In this document: positions 42,930 through 42,934 of the stretch, piece after piece
How positions within the stretch are numbered: the stretch's first letter is position 1
Layout of the letters: every line of letters starts with the position of its first letter
Assembly: GCF_025128055.1 (NCBI RefSeq)
Contig: NZ_JAHLYS010000020.1
Coordinates: 1-42,934, forward strand
Source of the DNA: Synechococcus sp. CS-1329
GTDB taxonomy: Bacteria > Cyanobacteriota > Cyanobacteriia > PCC-6307 > Cyanobiaceae
DNA length: 42,934 bases
Direction: 5' to 3'
The notes under the pieces: model-generated
The model's database searches: none
The model's input: only the letters and a program-made list of their open reading frames with translations
What the model was told of the DNA's origin: nothing
Made by a program: the position numbers and the translations under genes

Positions 42930-42934
42930 AGCAG

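Overview
The window is GC-rich (roughly two thirds G+C by eye), densely packed chromosomal DNA from a cyanobacterium, most likely a picocyanobacterium of the Cyanobium/Synechococcus group. This rests on lineage-marking genes: ndhB, a cyanobacterial AbrB regulator, Vipp1/IM30, Ycf46, DUF2808 and DUF2232 proteins, a ctaCDE/ctaAB respiratory oxidase set, and a UDP-glucose:tetrahydrobiopterin glucosyltransferase-like protein. Nearly every gene abuts or overlaps its neighbour. The largest gaps are about 200 bp (1691-1882 and 36652-36851), so no stretch above 300 bp lacks a gene. I saw no rRNA, tRNA, CRISPR array or prophage. The only mobile-element hint is a possible transposase start cut by the left edge.

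Layout. 1-2.2 kb: the possible transposase start, a class V aminotransferase, and a divergent pair of small unknown genes (55 and 80 aa). 2.2-5.7 kb: phosphoketolase and acetate kinase, a two-gene unit turning sugar phosphates into acetyl phosphate and then acetate plus ATP. 5.7-11.9 kb (minus strand): sppA, aroH, a DUF2808 gene, then the rpmH-rnpA-PH protein-yidC-DUF177-ycf46 cluster, with several 4-bp stop/start overlaps. 12-16 kb: an EamA exporter, the pterin glucosyltransferase-like gene and an ArnT-like GT-C glycosyltransferase; a convergent DUF721 (DciA-like) gene follows. 16.5-21 kb: vipp1, a y-type-like thioredoxin, a class I aminotransferase, birA and an M23 peptidase. 21-23.3 kb (minus strand): ndhB followed by a stop/start-overlapping ABC ATPase.

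23.4-29.7 kb (plus strand): topA, a low-complexity lipoprotein, a DUF2232 membrane protein, a CobT-like protein and a solute-binding lipoprotein. 29.7-31.4 kb (minus strand): an aldo/keto reductase with ferredoxin-type clusters, and a DUF151 nuclease divergent from ribE. 31.4-33.2 kb: ribE, an HdeD-like membrane protein and convergent cabrB. 33.2-38.8 kb: ctaC-ctaD-ctaE on the minus strand, divergent from ctaA-ctaB, together giving the aa3 oxidase and its heme A. 38.9-42.9 kb: a DrrAB-like ABC exporter, a large low-complexity protein of unknown function and a NanE-like epimerase.

I did not find a clearly new multi-gene system. The observations most worth following are an Ig-like (BIG2-like) insertion in the lumenal/periplasmic loop of YidC, a DciA-like protein with an added zinc ribbon, the disordered 459-aa protein between an exporter and a NanE-like enzyme, the exporter/pterin-glucosyltransferase pair, and several short repeat or palindrome elements at gene borders. 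All calls were made by reading motifs; no database search was run.
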